A stretch of DNA of 51,039 nt from an uncultured Clostridium sp. (GCA_900540255.1 UQFE01000018.1:1-51039); one strand, 5' to 3'; positions 29,113-38,436 are shown, counted from the stretch's first letter. Numbers and translations: made by a program. The notes: generated by a model from the sequence alone, not told the origin.

Positions 29113-30786
29113 TTAAACTTCTTGTTGTAAACAAGTCTTTAAATCATCTTCTGGTGTACTTATAAGCCTTAAATTAAATGTATCAACTAAATATTGAAGT
29201 ACATTTGGACTTAGAAATGCTGGAAGTGTTGGACCTAAAAATATTCCCTTTATTCCAAGTGATAATAATGCTAAAAGATCAGCTACCGCTTTTTGTTCAT
29301 ACCATGATATTATTAATGATAATGGTAATCCATTAACATCAGTTCCAAAAGCATCTGCTAATGCTGTTGCTATTCTAACAGCTGAATAAGCATCATTACA
29401 TTGACCTACATCTAGTAATCTTGGTAATCCTGCAACTTCTCCAAACTCTAATTTGTTAAATCTGTATTTACCACAAGCTAAAGTAAGTATTATACAATCA
29501 TCTGGAACCATTTTTGCAAATTCAGTATAATAACTTCTACCTGGCCTTGCTCCATCACATCCACCAATTAAAAAGAAGTGTCTTATCTTTCCATCCTTAA
29601 CCGCATTTACTATAGTTTCTGCATTACTTAATGTAGCATTATGTCCAAATCCTACTAAAATTTCATGTGGCTCTTGGTCTTCTTCATATCCTCCAAGTTC
29701 TAAAGCTTTATTTATTATTTCAGTAAAATCTTTCTTTCCATCCTTACCCTTAGGAATGTGTTTTACTCCATCCCAACCAACAACACTAGTTGTAAAAATT
29801 CTATCCTTATAAGTTTCTCTTGGCTTCATAAGACAATTTGTAGTCATCAAAATACAACCTGGAATATTGTCAAATTCTTTTTGTTGATTTTGCCAAGCAC
29901 TACCAAAGTTTCCTACTAGATGAGGATATTTCTTAAGTCCTGGATATCCATGACTTGGTATCATTTCTCCATGAGTATAAATATTTATTCCCTTTCCTTC
30001 TGTTTGTTCTAATAACATTTCAAGATCTCTTAAATCATGTCCAGATACTATAATAAATGGTCCCTTTTTAATATGTACATTTACCTTATGTGGTGATGGA
30101 TTATCATAAACTGTAGTATTTGCTTCATCTAATTTTTTCATTACTGCAACACTCATATCTCCAGTTCTCATAGTCCACCTTATTAGTTCTTCAACAGATA
30201 AAGTATCATCAGTTGTTGCTTCTAATGCTCTTATATAAAAGTTATCAACTTGATCATCATAATATCCTAATTCTCTTGCTTGATGACCATATGCTGATAT
30301 TCCTTTTAATCCATAAATTATTGTTTGTCTTAATGAACGAATATCTGGATCTAATTTTTGATCATACATTATCCCTGCCTTTTTAGCATCTTCTAACATT
30401 TCAGATTTTGTTTCACTTAAATTATAAGTTGCATGATCAGTATCATTTTTAATTTTTCCTACTTGTTTTCTTACTTTTTCCTTTATTCTTTGAGATTCTT
30501 TTAACATCTCCACATGAAAATCGGCATCAAAATTTACATTTGTTAAGGTTGTAAATAATGAATTTTCTATAAAAGTTACTATACTCTTATCTACATTTTC
30601 CCCTTTTTCAACTATTTCTTTTGCATAACAACTTATTCCCTTTATTTGATATATAAGCAAATCTTGAAGTGCTGCAATTTCTGGTGTCTTTCCACAGACC
30701 CCCATTTTAGTGCAACCTTTTCCTCCTGCTGTTTGCTCACATTGATAACAAAACATAGGATATTCCATAGCCATATTATTTTCCAT
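29113..30786 (-). CDS. hcp: Hydroxylamine reductase / hybrid-cluster protein (class I)
   Basis: A 557-residue cytoplasmic iron-sulfur protein. The N-terminal cluster motif CYQCEQTAGGKGCTKMGVC (CxxC-x8-C-x5-C) is the class I, [4Fe-4S] form of anaerobes. Hybrid-cluster ligands appear in FGHNATLSN, GGCDGARPGRSYYTEFA, LACGKYRFN and DVGQCNDAY. Hcp reduces hydroxylamine or nitric oxide and is linked to protein S-nitrosylation control. The start follows AGGAGG. Its promoter region shows TATAAT near 30850, but no CRP/FNR dyad at the spacing seen in the neighbouring units. Confidence 0.97.
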   Translation of the reverse strand: MENNMAMEYPMFCYQCEQTAGGKGCTKMGVCGKTPEIAALQDLLIYQIKGISCYAKEIVEKGENVDKSIVTFIENSLFTTLTNVNFDADFHVEMLKESQRIKEKVRKQVGKIKNDTDHATYNLSETKSEMLEDAKKAGIMYDQKLDPDIRSLRQTIIYGLKGISAYGHQARELGYYDDQVDNFYIRALEATTDDTLSVEELIRWTMRTGDMSVAVMKKLDEANTTVYDNPSPHKVNVHIKKGPFIIVSGHDLRDLEMLLEQTEGKGINIYTHGEMIPSHGYPGLKKYPHLVGNFGSAWQNQQKEFDNIPGCILMTTNCLMKPRETYKDRIFTTSVVGWDGVKHIPKGKDGKKDFTEIINKALELGGYEEDQEPHEILVGFGHNATLSNAETIVNAVKDGKIRHFFLIGGCDGARPGRSYYTEFAKMVPDDCIILTLACGKYRFNKLEFGEVAGLPRLLDVGQCNDAYSAVRIATALADAFGTDVNGLPLSLIISWYEQKAVADLLALLSLGIKGIFLGPTLPAFLSPNVLQYLVDTFNLRLISTPEDDLKTCLQQEV

Positions 30787-30869
30787 AATTATACCTCCTA
30801 ATTATTTCTCCTATATCTAATATATTTTGTTAAAGTAAAAAAAATATACCTATTATAACATTTAACAAT

Positions 30870-31484
30870 CTATTTCAAGTTTTCAATCCTATATCCAATT
30901 TCTCTGTTTGCTAATTTATACCCCTCATTAATCATTTCTTCATTATTTAATGAATTTCCAGTTAAATCTTCAATTGTTATTTGATTTCTATTGCTAAAAT
31001 ATTTATTTAAAAGCATTTCTTCTATATCATCTTGAGTTACTATAGAATAATCATCTAATATATGCTTAACATCAAAATCATTTTTAACTAGTTCCCTTCC
31101 TACCAATATACTTCTATGACATCTTATAGGATCTTGCATTGCACCTAATAATATAATTTTATATCCCTTTTCACATCCATTCTTTAATCTTTCAACTCCT
31201 CTTTTAAATTCCTCTTCTTTTATTACTTCTTCAAAATTTGAATATCCTTCATTATTATAAGAATTCTTTCTTATACGCTTAGCAGCAAGTTCTTTTCCCA
31301 TATAAATATAAACAAATCCTGCATTAGTTAATGTATATCTAATTGCTTCCTTATCAAACTGAATATTATATTTTGAATATGGTGTTCCCCTAATATCTAC
31401 AACACAATTTATATTGTAATATTCCAGCATATCAATTAGTCTTTCCATTGTATAATTTGAATGACCTATAGTATATATCTCCAT
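30870..31484 (-). CDS. DUF488-family protein
   Basis: A 204-residue soluble protein of the DUF488 family. IYTIGHSNYTMERLIDML opens the domain, VVDIRGTPYSKYN follows, and DPIRCHRSILVGREL holds the conserved Cys-His-Arg motif. Homologues are predicted nucleic-acid or nucleotide-linked enzymes, but the reaction is not established. I use the ATG after AAGGAAG rather than a GTG six codons upstream. It lies between the ferredoxin terminator and hcp and may be co-transcribed with hcp. Confidence 0.8.
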   Translation of the reverse strand: MEIYTIGHSNYTMERLIDMLEYYNINCVVDIRGTPYSKYNIQFDKEAIRYTLTNAGFVYIYMGKELAAKRIRKNSYNNEGYSNFEEVIKEEEFKRGVERLKNGCEKGYKIILLGAMQDPIRCHRSILVGRELVKNDFDVKHILDDYSIVTQDDIEEMLLNKYFSNRNQITIEDLTGNSLNNEEMINEGYKLANREIGYRIENLK

Positions 31485-31589
31485 TTCTTTCTTCCTTTTC
31501 ACTATTTTATTTTTTAACTATATTAAATTGCTATTTAGTTAAACTTTTAAATACTTTATAAATAATTAAATTATTTTAAATTTAAACAT

Positions 31590-31637
31590 TATAATAAAAA
31601 ATACTTAAGAGATATATATTGTTCCCTTAAGTATTTT
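31590..31637 (-). terminator. Terminator of the ferredoxin gene
   Basis: Arms AAAATACTTAAG and CTTAAGTATTTT around a 16-nt loop, with TTTTTTATT following on the minus strand. The arm sequence ACTTAA recurs in the terminator at 28640-28687. Confidence 0.8.
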
Positions 31638-31661
31638 CAATATACTATATTATATTTTTTA

Positions 31662-31850
31662 TTAATCAATATCAATAGCAGATACCGGACAAGCATCTCT
31701 TGCTTCTACTGCATCATCTTCTAATTCTTTAGGAATATCTCCTGATATAGCAACTGACTTTCCATCATCATCCATACTATATACATCTGGACAGACTGAT
31801 ACACAAACTCCACATCCTATACAAGTTTCCTTATCTACAACTGATTTCAT
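31662..31850 (-). CDS. Ferredoxin, 4Fe-4S
   Basis: A 62-residue acidic ferredoxin. Cluster ligands are in CIGCGVCVSVCP and the distal ACPVSAID. It resembles monocluster clostridial ferredoxins. I place the start at the ATG of MKSVVDKE, which has AGGAAA about nine bases upstream, rather than the GTG three codons earlier. It sits between hemerythrin and hcp and is a plausible electron donor for Hcp, by position only. Confidence 0.92.
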   Translation of the reverse strand: MKSVVDKETCIGCGVCVSVCPDVYSMDDDGKSVAISGDIPKELEDDAVEARDACPVSAIDID

Positions 31851-31962
31851 AAATATCACTTTCCTTTCTATAAAAACATACTTTTACCTTTATAGATTAC
31901 CCAAATATAAAAAATTTAATCAAAAAATTAGTTATATAATTGAACTGCCTTAAAACTATATC

Positions 31963-32511
31963 TTAATTATATTTCTTTTCTAATTCTTCTAAAAGTAATA
32001 TATATTTATTTCTTATTTCTTCATTATTAACTTCATAATTTTCACATTCTAAATTTACAAATTGCATTGTTTCTTCTTTTAAATTTCTTTCAGCAAATTT
32101 ATAAATAACTCTATCTTCTTTATCTATATGTCTTGTTAATAAATGACTATATGATATTGCATTTGCTATTACATCTAATTTAGCTTCTTCTTCACCAGCT
32201 TTTAATTTATCTAGTGCTTCTACTAATTCTCTAATATGTAATCTTCCTAAATCATGTTCTACAAGCATTCCTTGCTTAACAGCTTTTTCTGCTGGTTCAC
32301 CTAATTCTTCTACCATTTTAACAAAAAGAATTTTTTCTTCTTTCTTATGGTGATGGTTATCTGCATAATTTCTTACAAAATCTATTATTTTATCAAAATC
32401 TTCATATATAACTTCTTCACCGTTTAATATTTTAAAACAGCACTTTCTTATTACATGTAACATTCTAATAATATATTTATGTTCTTCATTCATTATTTCT
32501 ATAGCTTTCAT
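31963..32511 (-). CDS. Hemerythrin-like HHE-domain protein
   Basis: A 182-residue four-helix hemerythrin-type protein with di-iron ligands in EHKYIIRMLH, DNHHHKKEE, LVEHDLGRLH and TRHIDKED. The fold binds O2 or NO and is the C-terminal part of RIC/YtfE iron-centre repair proteins. The ATG after AAGGGGAAC is the start; a TTG just before it is rejected. It has its own CRP/FNR-type class II promoter. DUF1858 copy 2, equivalent to the missing N-terminal RIC domain, is encoded 225 bp upstream on the same strand. Confidence 0.9.
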   Translation of the reverse strand: MKAIEIMNEEHKYIIRMLHVIRKCCFKILNGEEVIYEDFDKIIDFVRNYADNHHHKKEEKILFVKMVEELGEPAEKAVKQGMLVEHDLGRLHIRELVEALDKLKAGEEEAKLDVIANAISYSHLLTRHIDKEDRVIYKFAERNLKEETMQFVNLECENYEVNNEEIRNKYILLLEELEKKYN

Positions 32512-32562
32512 CAATTGTGTTCCCCTTATATATTTCTCAATATTGTTTTAATTTATGTTTTT

Positions 32563-32604
32563 ATTATACATTAAACCTTAATTATTTTTCGTATCATATG
32601 TTAC
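32563..32604 (-). promoter_or_regulatory. CRP/FNR-type class II promoter of the hemerythrin gene
   Basis: On the minus strand GTAAC-ATAT-GATAC is followed after exactly 22 bp by TATAAT. One arm position departs from perfect symmetry. The layout equals those at 28221-28262 and 32998-33039. Confidence 0.75.
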
Positions 32605-32650
32605 ATATAACTTTATAAATTTTTATATAATACATTTAATATATGGAAAT

Positions 32651-32692
32651 TAAAAAAAGTTAACTTCTGCTAAATGCAGAAATCAACTTTTT
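32651..32692 (-). terminator. Terminator of DUF1858 copy 2
   Basis: Seventeen-bp arms (32676-32692 and 32654-32670; AAAAAGTTGATTTCTGC and GCAGAAGTTAACTTTTT on the minus strand) with a 5-nt loop and a seven-T run. Confidence 0.85.
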
Positions 32693-32736
32693 AATCATAG
32701 TTTATATAAATAACAATAAAAAATGCATATTAATGA

Positions 32737-32922
32737 TTATTTTTCATTTAATTTTGCCATTACTTCTTCTAATTTTAATCCATGAACATAACAAGCTTGC
32801 TCTAATGTTTCCATTGTAGCTGATGGACACCCTAAACATCCCATTCCAAATCCACTTAATATTTCAGCTGCATTTGGGTTAAGTTCTAATATTTCTCCAA
32901 TTGTATGATCTTTGTTTATCAT
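32737..32922 (-). CDS. DUF1858 protein, copy 2 (ScdA-N-like)
   Basis: A 61-residue paralogue of the protein at 27279-27464. TIGEILELNPNAAEILSGFG is followed by the same MGCLGCPSATM stretch and a C-terminal HGLKLEEVMAKL helix. It is a single-gene unit with its own CRP/FNR-type promoter and terminator. The hemerythrin gene next to it supplies the second half of a RIC-like pair. Confidence 0.85.
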   Translation of the reverse strand: MINKDHTIGEILELNPNAAEILSGFGMGCLGCPSATMETLEQACYVHGLKLEEVMAKLNEK

Positions 32923-32997
32923 AATTTTATCTCTCCTTTTATCTATTTGATATAAGTAATTATAAACTTAATTAATTTATTTAATCAATATATTTAA

Positions 32998-33039
32998 ATT
33001 ATATAATAAATAAAAATTTTTTATTGTAACAAGTGATAC
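32998..33039 (-). promoter_or_regulatory. CRP/FNR-type class II promoter of DUF1858 copy 2
   Basis: On the minus strand GTATC-ACTT-GTTAC is followed after exactly 22 bp by TATAAT. With the other two sites this defines the pattern GTA-N8-TAC, N22, TATAAT. Confidence 0.75.
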
Positions 33040-33051
33040 ATTTAAAAATTT

Positions 33052-34236
33052 TTATACTTTTTCTTTTATAGTTTTATGTGAATATGCCTTTTTTAATATA
33101 ATTGGTGTTGTTATTGCACATATAACTACCATTATAATAATTGCAGGTAAAAAATACATATTCATAACTCCCATTTTAAGTCCTTTATTTGCTATTATAA
33201 GAGCTACTTCACCTCTTGCCATCATACCTGTTCCAATTTGAATAACTTCATTTTTATTATACCCACAGATTTTAGCTCCTAATCCACACCCAATAACTTT
33301 GCTTAGCATTGCTACTAAAACTAATACTATTGTCATTAATATAATTTCACTATTTATACTAGGTATTTTCATTTCAATTCCTATACTTGCAAAAAATATT
33401 GGTGATAATAACATATATGAAATAATATCAAATCTTCTAGATATATATGATGTTTCTTTATTTTGAGATAAAACTAATCCTGCTACAAAAGCTCCTGTAA
33501 TATCTGCAACTCCAAAAAATTGCTCTGCTGAAAATGACATTAATAAACAAATTACAAAAGCTCCTATAACAAATCTTCTTTTATCAACATTATGCATTGA
33601 TATCCATTTTCCAAAAATTAAATAAATCAAATATCCAACTATTGCTGCAAATATTAAGAATCCTACAATTTTTAATAACACTAATCCAATTTTCACACTA
33701 CTATCTGCCATACTTGTTATTACTGTTAAAACTAAAATTCCTAAAATATCATCTATTATTGCTGCTCCTAATATTACATTAGCTGATCTTTCACTCATCT
33801 TTCCTAGCTCTCTTAATGTTTCTACAGTAATGCTAACTGATGTTGCAGTTAATACAGCTCCTACAAATACATTTTGTAAAAATGCACTTACATTTGGTAA
33901 ACTTCCATCATTAAATATATAAGCAACTACAGTTCCACCAATTAGTGGTATAATAACTCCCATTGTTGCAACTACAAATGCAGATTTTCCTACACTTTTA
34001 AGTTCTTTAATATCACTTTCAAGACCTGCAGTAAACATTAAAACAATAACTCCTAGTTCTGCAAGCATACTCAAAAAATCAGTTTCCTTTAAAATATTTA
34101 ATATCGATGGTCCTAAAATTACCCCTGCAAGCAATGCTCCAACAACTTGTGGTAAATTAAATCTTCTTGTTAATAATCCTAAAAACTTTGTACTTAATAA
34201 TATTAATGCAATATCTAATAAATATTTATATGACAT
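33052..34236 (-). CDS. CPA2-family cation:proton antiporter (KefB/NapA-like)
   Basis: A 394-residue membrane antiporter with about twelve helices and no C-terminal TrkA-N domain. The NapA-type motifs RFNLPQVVGALLAGVILGPS and GAAIIDDILGILVLTV (ion-binding Asp pair) are present. It exchanges Na+ or K+ for protons. The chosen ATG follows AAGGAG by eight bases; a GTG two codons earlier lies too close. It is transcribed alone, downstream of a terminator that also serves the kinase gene. Confidence 0.88.
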   Translation of the reverse strand: MSYKYLLDIALILLSTKFLGLLTRRFNLPQVVGALLAGVILGPSILNILKETDFLSMLAELGVIVLMFTAGLESDIKELKSVGKSAFVVATMGVIIPLIGGTVVAYIFNDGSLPNVSAFLQNVFVGAVLTATSVSITVETLRELGKMSERSANVILGAAIIDDILGILVLTVITSMADSSVKIGLVLLKIVGFLIFAAIVGYLIYLIFGKWISMHNVDKRRFVIGAFVICLLMSFSAEQFFGVADITGAFVAGLVLSQNKETSYISRRFDIISYMLLSPIFFASIGIEMKIPSINSEIILMTIVLVLVAMLSKVIGCGLGAKICGYNKNEVIQIGTGMMARGEVALIIANKGLKMGVMNMYFLPAIIIMVVICAITTPIILKKAYSHKTIKEKV

Positions 34237-34335
34237 AATCACTACTCCTTCGGTATGGGAATTTATTAAATCTATTATGTATATAGCATATTTATATATA
34301 TTTATTCAGTTTAAAATTTATACTTCTTTTATTAA

Positions 34336-34397
34336 TAGAAAAAAAGAGTTATTTGTCAGATTGAATTTATTAAATTCATCTGTATATAACTCTTTTA
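34336..34397 (-). terminator. Terminator of the two-component operon
   Basis: A long interrupted hairpin with outer arms AAAAGAGTTAT and ATAACTCTTTT, inner arms CAGATTGAATTTA and TAAATTCATCTG, and a T7 run after it on the minus strand. Confidence 0.8.
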
Positions 34398-34434
34398 ATT
34401 TACAAAATATCCCTACACCTCAGAGATCCTTACT

Positions 34435-36645
34435 TTATTTTACAAATACTATTTTTACTTTAAATAAATCTCCATCTACGCTGATGTTAAAGGTCCCACC
34501 TTGAAGTTCAACAAAGCTCTTGGCAATTGCAAGTCCTAATCCTGAACCCTCAGTATTTCTTGATTCATCTCCCCTTACAAATCTTTCTGCTATTGTATCT
34601 ACATTAAATGTTATTTCTTCTGCTGCCATGTTTTTCATTATTATCGCAACATCATCTTCATTTTCAATAATATCAATAAATACTCTTGTATTAGGCATTG
34701 CATATTTAGTTATATTAATTATTAAGTTTTCAAATACTCTAAATGTACGTTGACTATCTAAAGGTAATATCACCTTTTCCTTTGGCATATTCTTTCTAAC
34801 TAATAAACTTGCTTCTTCAAGTTTATCTTCTAATTCAAACAAAGTTTGTTTCATTAAAGATACAACATCAATATTTTCTATATTTAATGTTATATTTCCA
34901 CTTGTAGCCTTGCTTACTTCAAATAAATTTTCTATTAAAACTTGAAGCCTTTGAGCCTTCCTATCTAAGGTTTCAATATATTGTTTGCGTTTTTCATCTG
35001 ATAGATTTTCATCTTTTAAAAGATCTGCATAAGTAATTATTGCTGTTAAAGGAGTTTTTAAATCATGTGACACATTTGATATTAAATCAGTTTTCATTCT
35101 TTGACTCTTAACCTCTTCATCAACAGCCTTTTTAAATCCACATTGAATCTTTTCTAAATCACCCTTAAATGGTTCAAATAACCCTAAATCTTCTTCTATT
35201 TTTACATCTAAATTACCTTCTGCAATCTTACTTGTTGCTTCTCTAAGTTTACTATACTTTTCGCTTATTTTATCCAAATACTTTCTTATTATAAAAAATA
35301 AAATAACTGAATAAAGTATAACTACAGGAATTCCAAAGAACCAAATAGAAGTTATTATTAATAATATTACTGCATTTATTGCTAATAGCTTTATTATTAA
35401 TTTATTATTCTTTTCTCTTAAATCTACTTTTGTTATTTCATCTAATGTTCTTTTTATAATCCTAACACAGAGCATTATTACCATTCCAAAAATAGTTCTT
35501 TCCTTTATATAGTCTATAACTCCAACATTAAATACATATTTAATAACTAATACAAAGAAAAATACTGCTGAATAACTTAATAGCCATATTATAAAGTTAA
35601 ATATCCATATTATTCTTTCTGGAATAATTAAACTTGGTATTATTTCTACAAATATTACTTGTAAATCTCCATTTAATGTAGCTTTAATAAGCTGACCTGC
35701 TAATGGTCCTAATGCTGCAATTGCAAGTCCAATAATAATTATCCAAACTTCAAATGGAATCTTACTTATCTTTCTAAATAATATTGTAGATTTAGCTTTC
35801 TTAATAGGAAATATCAATGCTATTAATGCTACGATTCCCGCTATTATAAATGCACCACCTGCTCCCATAGATTCATAAATACTAATATCAGCATTTTCTA
35901 TCCCCCATCTTATATTATCATAAGAAGTTATAGTTTTAGGTACTGCATAAACAAATGTCATATTCTTAATTGGTTTAATATCTATATTATAATATCCTTC
36001 TTCATAATCACTATTAGAAATATCATATTCATTTCTAATATCAATTAAAGAACATTCTATATTTGATTTTAAAACTTCCTTGTCTCCCCCATTAATTTCA
36101 GAAACGTCCACATTGCCATTATTATCAAAATTAACTACAGCATAAAATTGATATTTATCTTTATTTACTTCTGATAAATCAATATTATTATTTTCAAATT
36201 TTACATTTTCATTTAAAGTTGTATTAGTTTTATTATTTATAGTATTATAATAGTAATATTTTAAGTTTGCATCATTATTCCATCCTAAAGTTTCTCTATT
36301 AAATTGATCTATATTGTTATTTAAAGCTTCTTGTATATAACTAGAATATTCATCTGCTTCTTCTGTTATATTCTTTTTTATATCTAATAAAAAATCACTT
36401 GCACTTTGATTTTCATTTTCCTTCATAGAATCATAATATAATGCATAGCTTGACTCAGCTATAAGATTGGCAAATCCATATTCATTAAAATAGTTTACTT
36501 TTTTACTTTTAGCTGATTTATCTATTATCTTATACGAACTACACATTCCTAAAGCAGAAGTAACTATTATAGCTATCATTACTAATATAGCTATAATACC
36601 TTTACTTTTATATATTTCTTTATTGCTTTTCAATTTTATATCCAA
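34435..36645 (-). CDS. Sensor histidine kinase (VanS-like)
   Basis: A kinase of about 736 residues. It has one N-terminal membrane segment (about 18-35), an extracellular domain of some 220 residues rich in Asn and Tyr, and six or so membrane segments (about 260-460). These are followed by a HAMP-like linker (ATSKIAEGNLDVKIEE), HisKA with the phospho-His in SNVSHDLKTPLTAI, and HATPase with GSGLGLAIAKSFVELQGG. Its start overlaps the response-regulator gene by 26 bp. No ATG with a ribosome site is available; TTG at 36645 or 36633 is likely, so the exact N-terminus is uncertain. The signal is unknown; the polytopic region suggests sensing of membrane stress or antibiotics. Confidence 0.88.
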   Translation of the reverse strand: MDIKLKSNKEIYKSKGIIAILVMIAIIVTSALGMCSSYKIIDKSAKSKKVNYFNEYGFANLIAESSYALYYDSMKENENQSASDFLLDIKKNITEEADEYSSYIQEALNNNIDQFNRETLGWNNDANLKYYYYNTINNKTNTTLNENVKFENNNIDLSEVNKDKYQFYAVVNFDNNGNVDVSEINGGDKEVLKSNIECSLIDIRNEYDISNSDYEEGYYNIDIKPIKNMTFVYAVPKTITSYDNIRWGIENADISIYESMGAGGAFIIAGIVALIALIFPIKKAKSTILFRKISKIPFEVWIIIIGLAIAALGPLAGQLIKATLNGDLQVIFVEIIPSLIIPERIIWIFNFIIWLLSYSAVFFFVLVIKYVFNVGVIDYIKERTIFGMVIMLCVRIIKRTLDEITKVDLREKNNKLIIKLLAINAVILLIITSIWFFGIPVVILYSVILFFIIRKYLDKISEKYSKLREATSKIAEGNLDVKIEEDLGLFEPFKGDLEKIQCGFKKAVDEEVKSQRMKTDLISNVSHDLKTPLTAIITYADLLKDENLSDEKRKQYIETLDRKAQRLQVLIENLFEVSKATSGNITLNIENIDVVSLMKQTLFELEDKLEEASLLVRKNMPKEKVILPLDSQRTFRVFENLIINITKYAMPNTRVFIDIIENEDDVAIIMKNMAAEEITFNVDTIAERFVRGDESRNTEGSGLGLAIAKSFVELQGGTFNISVDGDLFKVKIVFVK

Positions 36646-37333
36646 CTCCCCACACCACCTTCAAATATTTCGGATTTTTAGGATTAATCTCAATCTTTTC
36701 TCTTATTTTTCTTATATGAACCATTATAGTATCAGTATTTATCGCTTGTTCATTCCATACTCTTTCGTATATTTCATCAGCAGCAAATACCCTTCCTGGA
36801 TTTTTTATAAGCAATGCTAATATTTTAAACTCAATGGGTGTTAGTTTAACTGGTTTTTCATCAACTGTAACTTCTTTAGTATCAAAGTTTAACTCTAATC
36901 CACCAACACTATAGATATTTTCTTTAACCTTAGGTTTTTTTACCATATTTAAAAATTTTGAATATCTTCTAAGTTGTGAATTAACCCTTGCTAATAATTC
37001 AAGTGGTCTAAATGGCTTAGTTACATAATCATCTGCCCCTATATTAAGTCCCATTATCTTATCAACTTCTTCTGATTTTGCAGATAACATTATTACAGGG
37101 AAATCATAATTTTCTCTAAGCTTCATAACAAAAGTTATACCATCCATTTTAGGCATCATTACATCAACTATTGCTAGATGAATAGCTTCTTTTTTTAATA
37201 CTTCTAAACCTTCAATTCCATTATTCGCTATAAAAACATTGTACCCTTGATTTGTTAGATATGCTTCTATAGCAATTGCTATATCATTTTCATCTTCAAC
37301 AACTAAAACATTATATGAGCTCATTTTATCCAT
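36620..37333 (-). CDS. OmpR/PhoB-family response regulator
   Basis: A 237-residue regulator with an N-terminal receiver (phospho-acceptor D57 in LAIVDVMMPKMDG, switch residues in PVIMLSAKSE, K in DDYVTKPFRP). The C-terminal winged helix ends VRKIREKIEINPKNPKYLK and VVWGVGYKIEKQ. It pairs with the kinase whose start overlaps its end. The start follows GGGGG by eight bases. Length and domains are standard. Confidence 0.94.
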   Translation of the reverse strand: MDKMSSYNVLVVEDENDIAIAIEAYLTNQGYNVFIANNGIEGLEVLKKEAIHLAIVDVMMPKMDGITFVMKLRENYDFPVIMLSAKSEEVDKIMGLNIGADDYVTKPFRPLELLARVNSQLRRYSKFLNMVKKPKVKENIYSVGGLELNFDTKEVTVDEKPVKLTPIEFKILALLIKNPGRVFAADEIYERVWNEQAINTDTIMVHIRKIREKIEINPKNPKYLKVVWGVGYKIEKQ

Positions 37334-37443
37334 CTTTATTTCCCCCTCTTTTTTTTTATTTTACAAACATGTTTGCTTAATATATTATCAATAATAATTC
37401 TAAAAACTAAACAATAACTATATATAATTCTAAAGATTTTCTA

Positions 37444-37488
37444 AAAAAATTCCTCAGAAGAAAAAAACAAATTTTCTTTCCACTGAGG
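37444..37488 (-). terminator. Terminator of the dedA gene
   Basis: Outer arms CCTCAG and CTGAGG, inner arms AAGAAAA and TTTTCTT, with ATTTTTTT following on the minus strand. Confidence 0.75.
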
Positions 37489-37502
37489 ATACATATCTCT
37501 AA

Positions 37503-38012
37503 CTAAGCTATATATTTTAAAATACCTTCACCTAAAATATATCCTGCTGAAATAAATACACCATTCCATATTAATATTCCAAAGGCTGAATATACTGTAT
37601 ATTTAAAAAAATTCATTTTAAGTACTCCTGCAGGTATTGCAATTATAGTTCTTGCAACTGGAATAAGCCTACTTACAAATACACCAATATGCCCCTTGCT
37701 TCTTAAATACTCTAACTTTTCATGTATATACTTCTTTTGCTTTGGAAACTTCTTAGTATACTTATCTAATAAAAAGTTTCCTCCATAATACCCCAGAAAA
37801 TATAAAACCCCACTTCCAATTACTCCAGCAATAACTGATAATATTAATACAAAAGGAAAGTTCATTTCTCCTCTTGATACCCATAGTCCTGCTAATGGCA
37901 TTATTATCCCTGCTGGAAGACCTGGTAAATTTAAATACTCTAAAAATACAATTATAAATATAAACAACACACCATACTGTGACAAATAATTTAAAATACT
38001 ATTAGCATTCAT
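37503..38012 (-). CDS. DedA-family membrane protein
   Basis: A 169-residue DedA/SNARE-associated family protein with four or five helices. It carries the family motif FVSRLIPVARTIIAIPAGVLKM and the N-terminal FLEYLNLPGLPAGIIMPLAG. Relatives support membrane lipid recycling and envelope integrity; some flip polyprenyl phosphate or phosphatidylethanolamine. I place the start at MNANSILNYL because GGAGGAAGG lies just before it; twelve codons of the longer frame are rejected. Confidence 0.88.
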   Translation of the reverse strand: MNANSILNYLSQYGVLFIFIIVFLEYLNLPGLPAGIIMPLAGLWVSRGEMNFPFVLILSVIAGVIGSGVLYFLGYYGGNFLLDKYTKKFPKQKKYIHEKLEYLRSKGHIGVFVSRLIPVARTIIAIPAGVLKMNFFKYTVYSAFGILIWNGVFISAGYILGEGILKYIA

Positions 38013-38128
38013 ATTCCTTCCTCCAAATTTATCCTTTTTATTACTCACTATAATTTTATAATATCTCTAATAAATAAAGAAGATATTATATTAAATATAA
38101 AGAAATTCTTAAGATTTAATATTATATA

Positions 38129-38160
38129 AGACTATTACAATTCAATTTGTAATAGTCTTC
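38129..38160 (-). terminator. Hairpin terminator after the kinase remnant
   Basis: Perfect 13-bp arms AAGACTATTACAA and TTGTAATAGTCTT with a 6-nt loop. It lies 40 bp after the stop of the truncated kinase and is probably the original terminator of that lost operon. Confidence 0.7.
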
Positions 38161-38199
38161 CTAATAATACCATTTATTAAATTACCTTTTAGCTAAAAC

Positions 38200-38436
38200 T
38201 TATACTATTATTAATGGTAGCTCCACAATAAATGATGTTTCATTATTTATTATACTTTCAGCATATATTTTACCCTTATGATCATCAACTATAGTCTTTG
38301 CTATAGAAAGTCCAAGTCCATATCCACCTGTTCCTCTATCCCTTGAATCATCAACTCTATAAAATCTCTCAAATATTTTCTCTAAATGTTCCTTTCTTAT
38401 GTCTTCACCTGTATTTTTAACTACTAAGTAAAAAAT
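38200..38436 (-). pseudogene. Histidine kinase remnant, HATPase C-terminus only
   Basis: About 78 codons encode LVVKNTGEDIRKEHLEKIFE, RFYRVDDSRDRGTGGYGLGL and SIAKTIVDDHKGKI, which are the N-box-distal and G2 motifs of a sensor kinase, ending in a stop and terminator. Everything upstream of the ATPase domain is missing. The break point coincides with that of the oppositely oriented cotH remnant. Confidence 0.85.

Noticed and set aside
30787..30869. A CRP/FNR dyad before hcp.
   Set aside because: TGTTAAATGTTATA-like sequence is present, but neither the GTA-N8-TAC core nor the 22-bp spacing to TATAAT is met.
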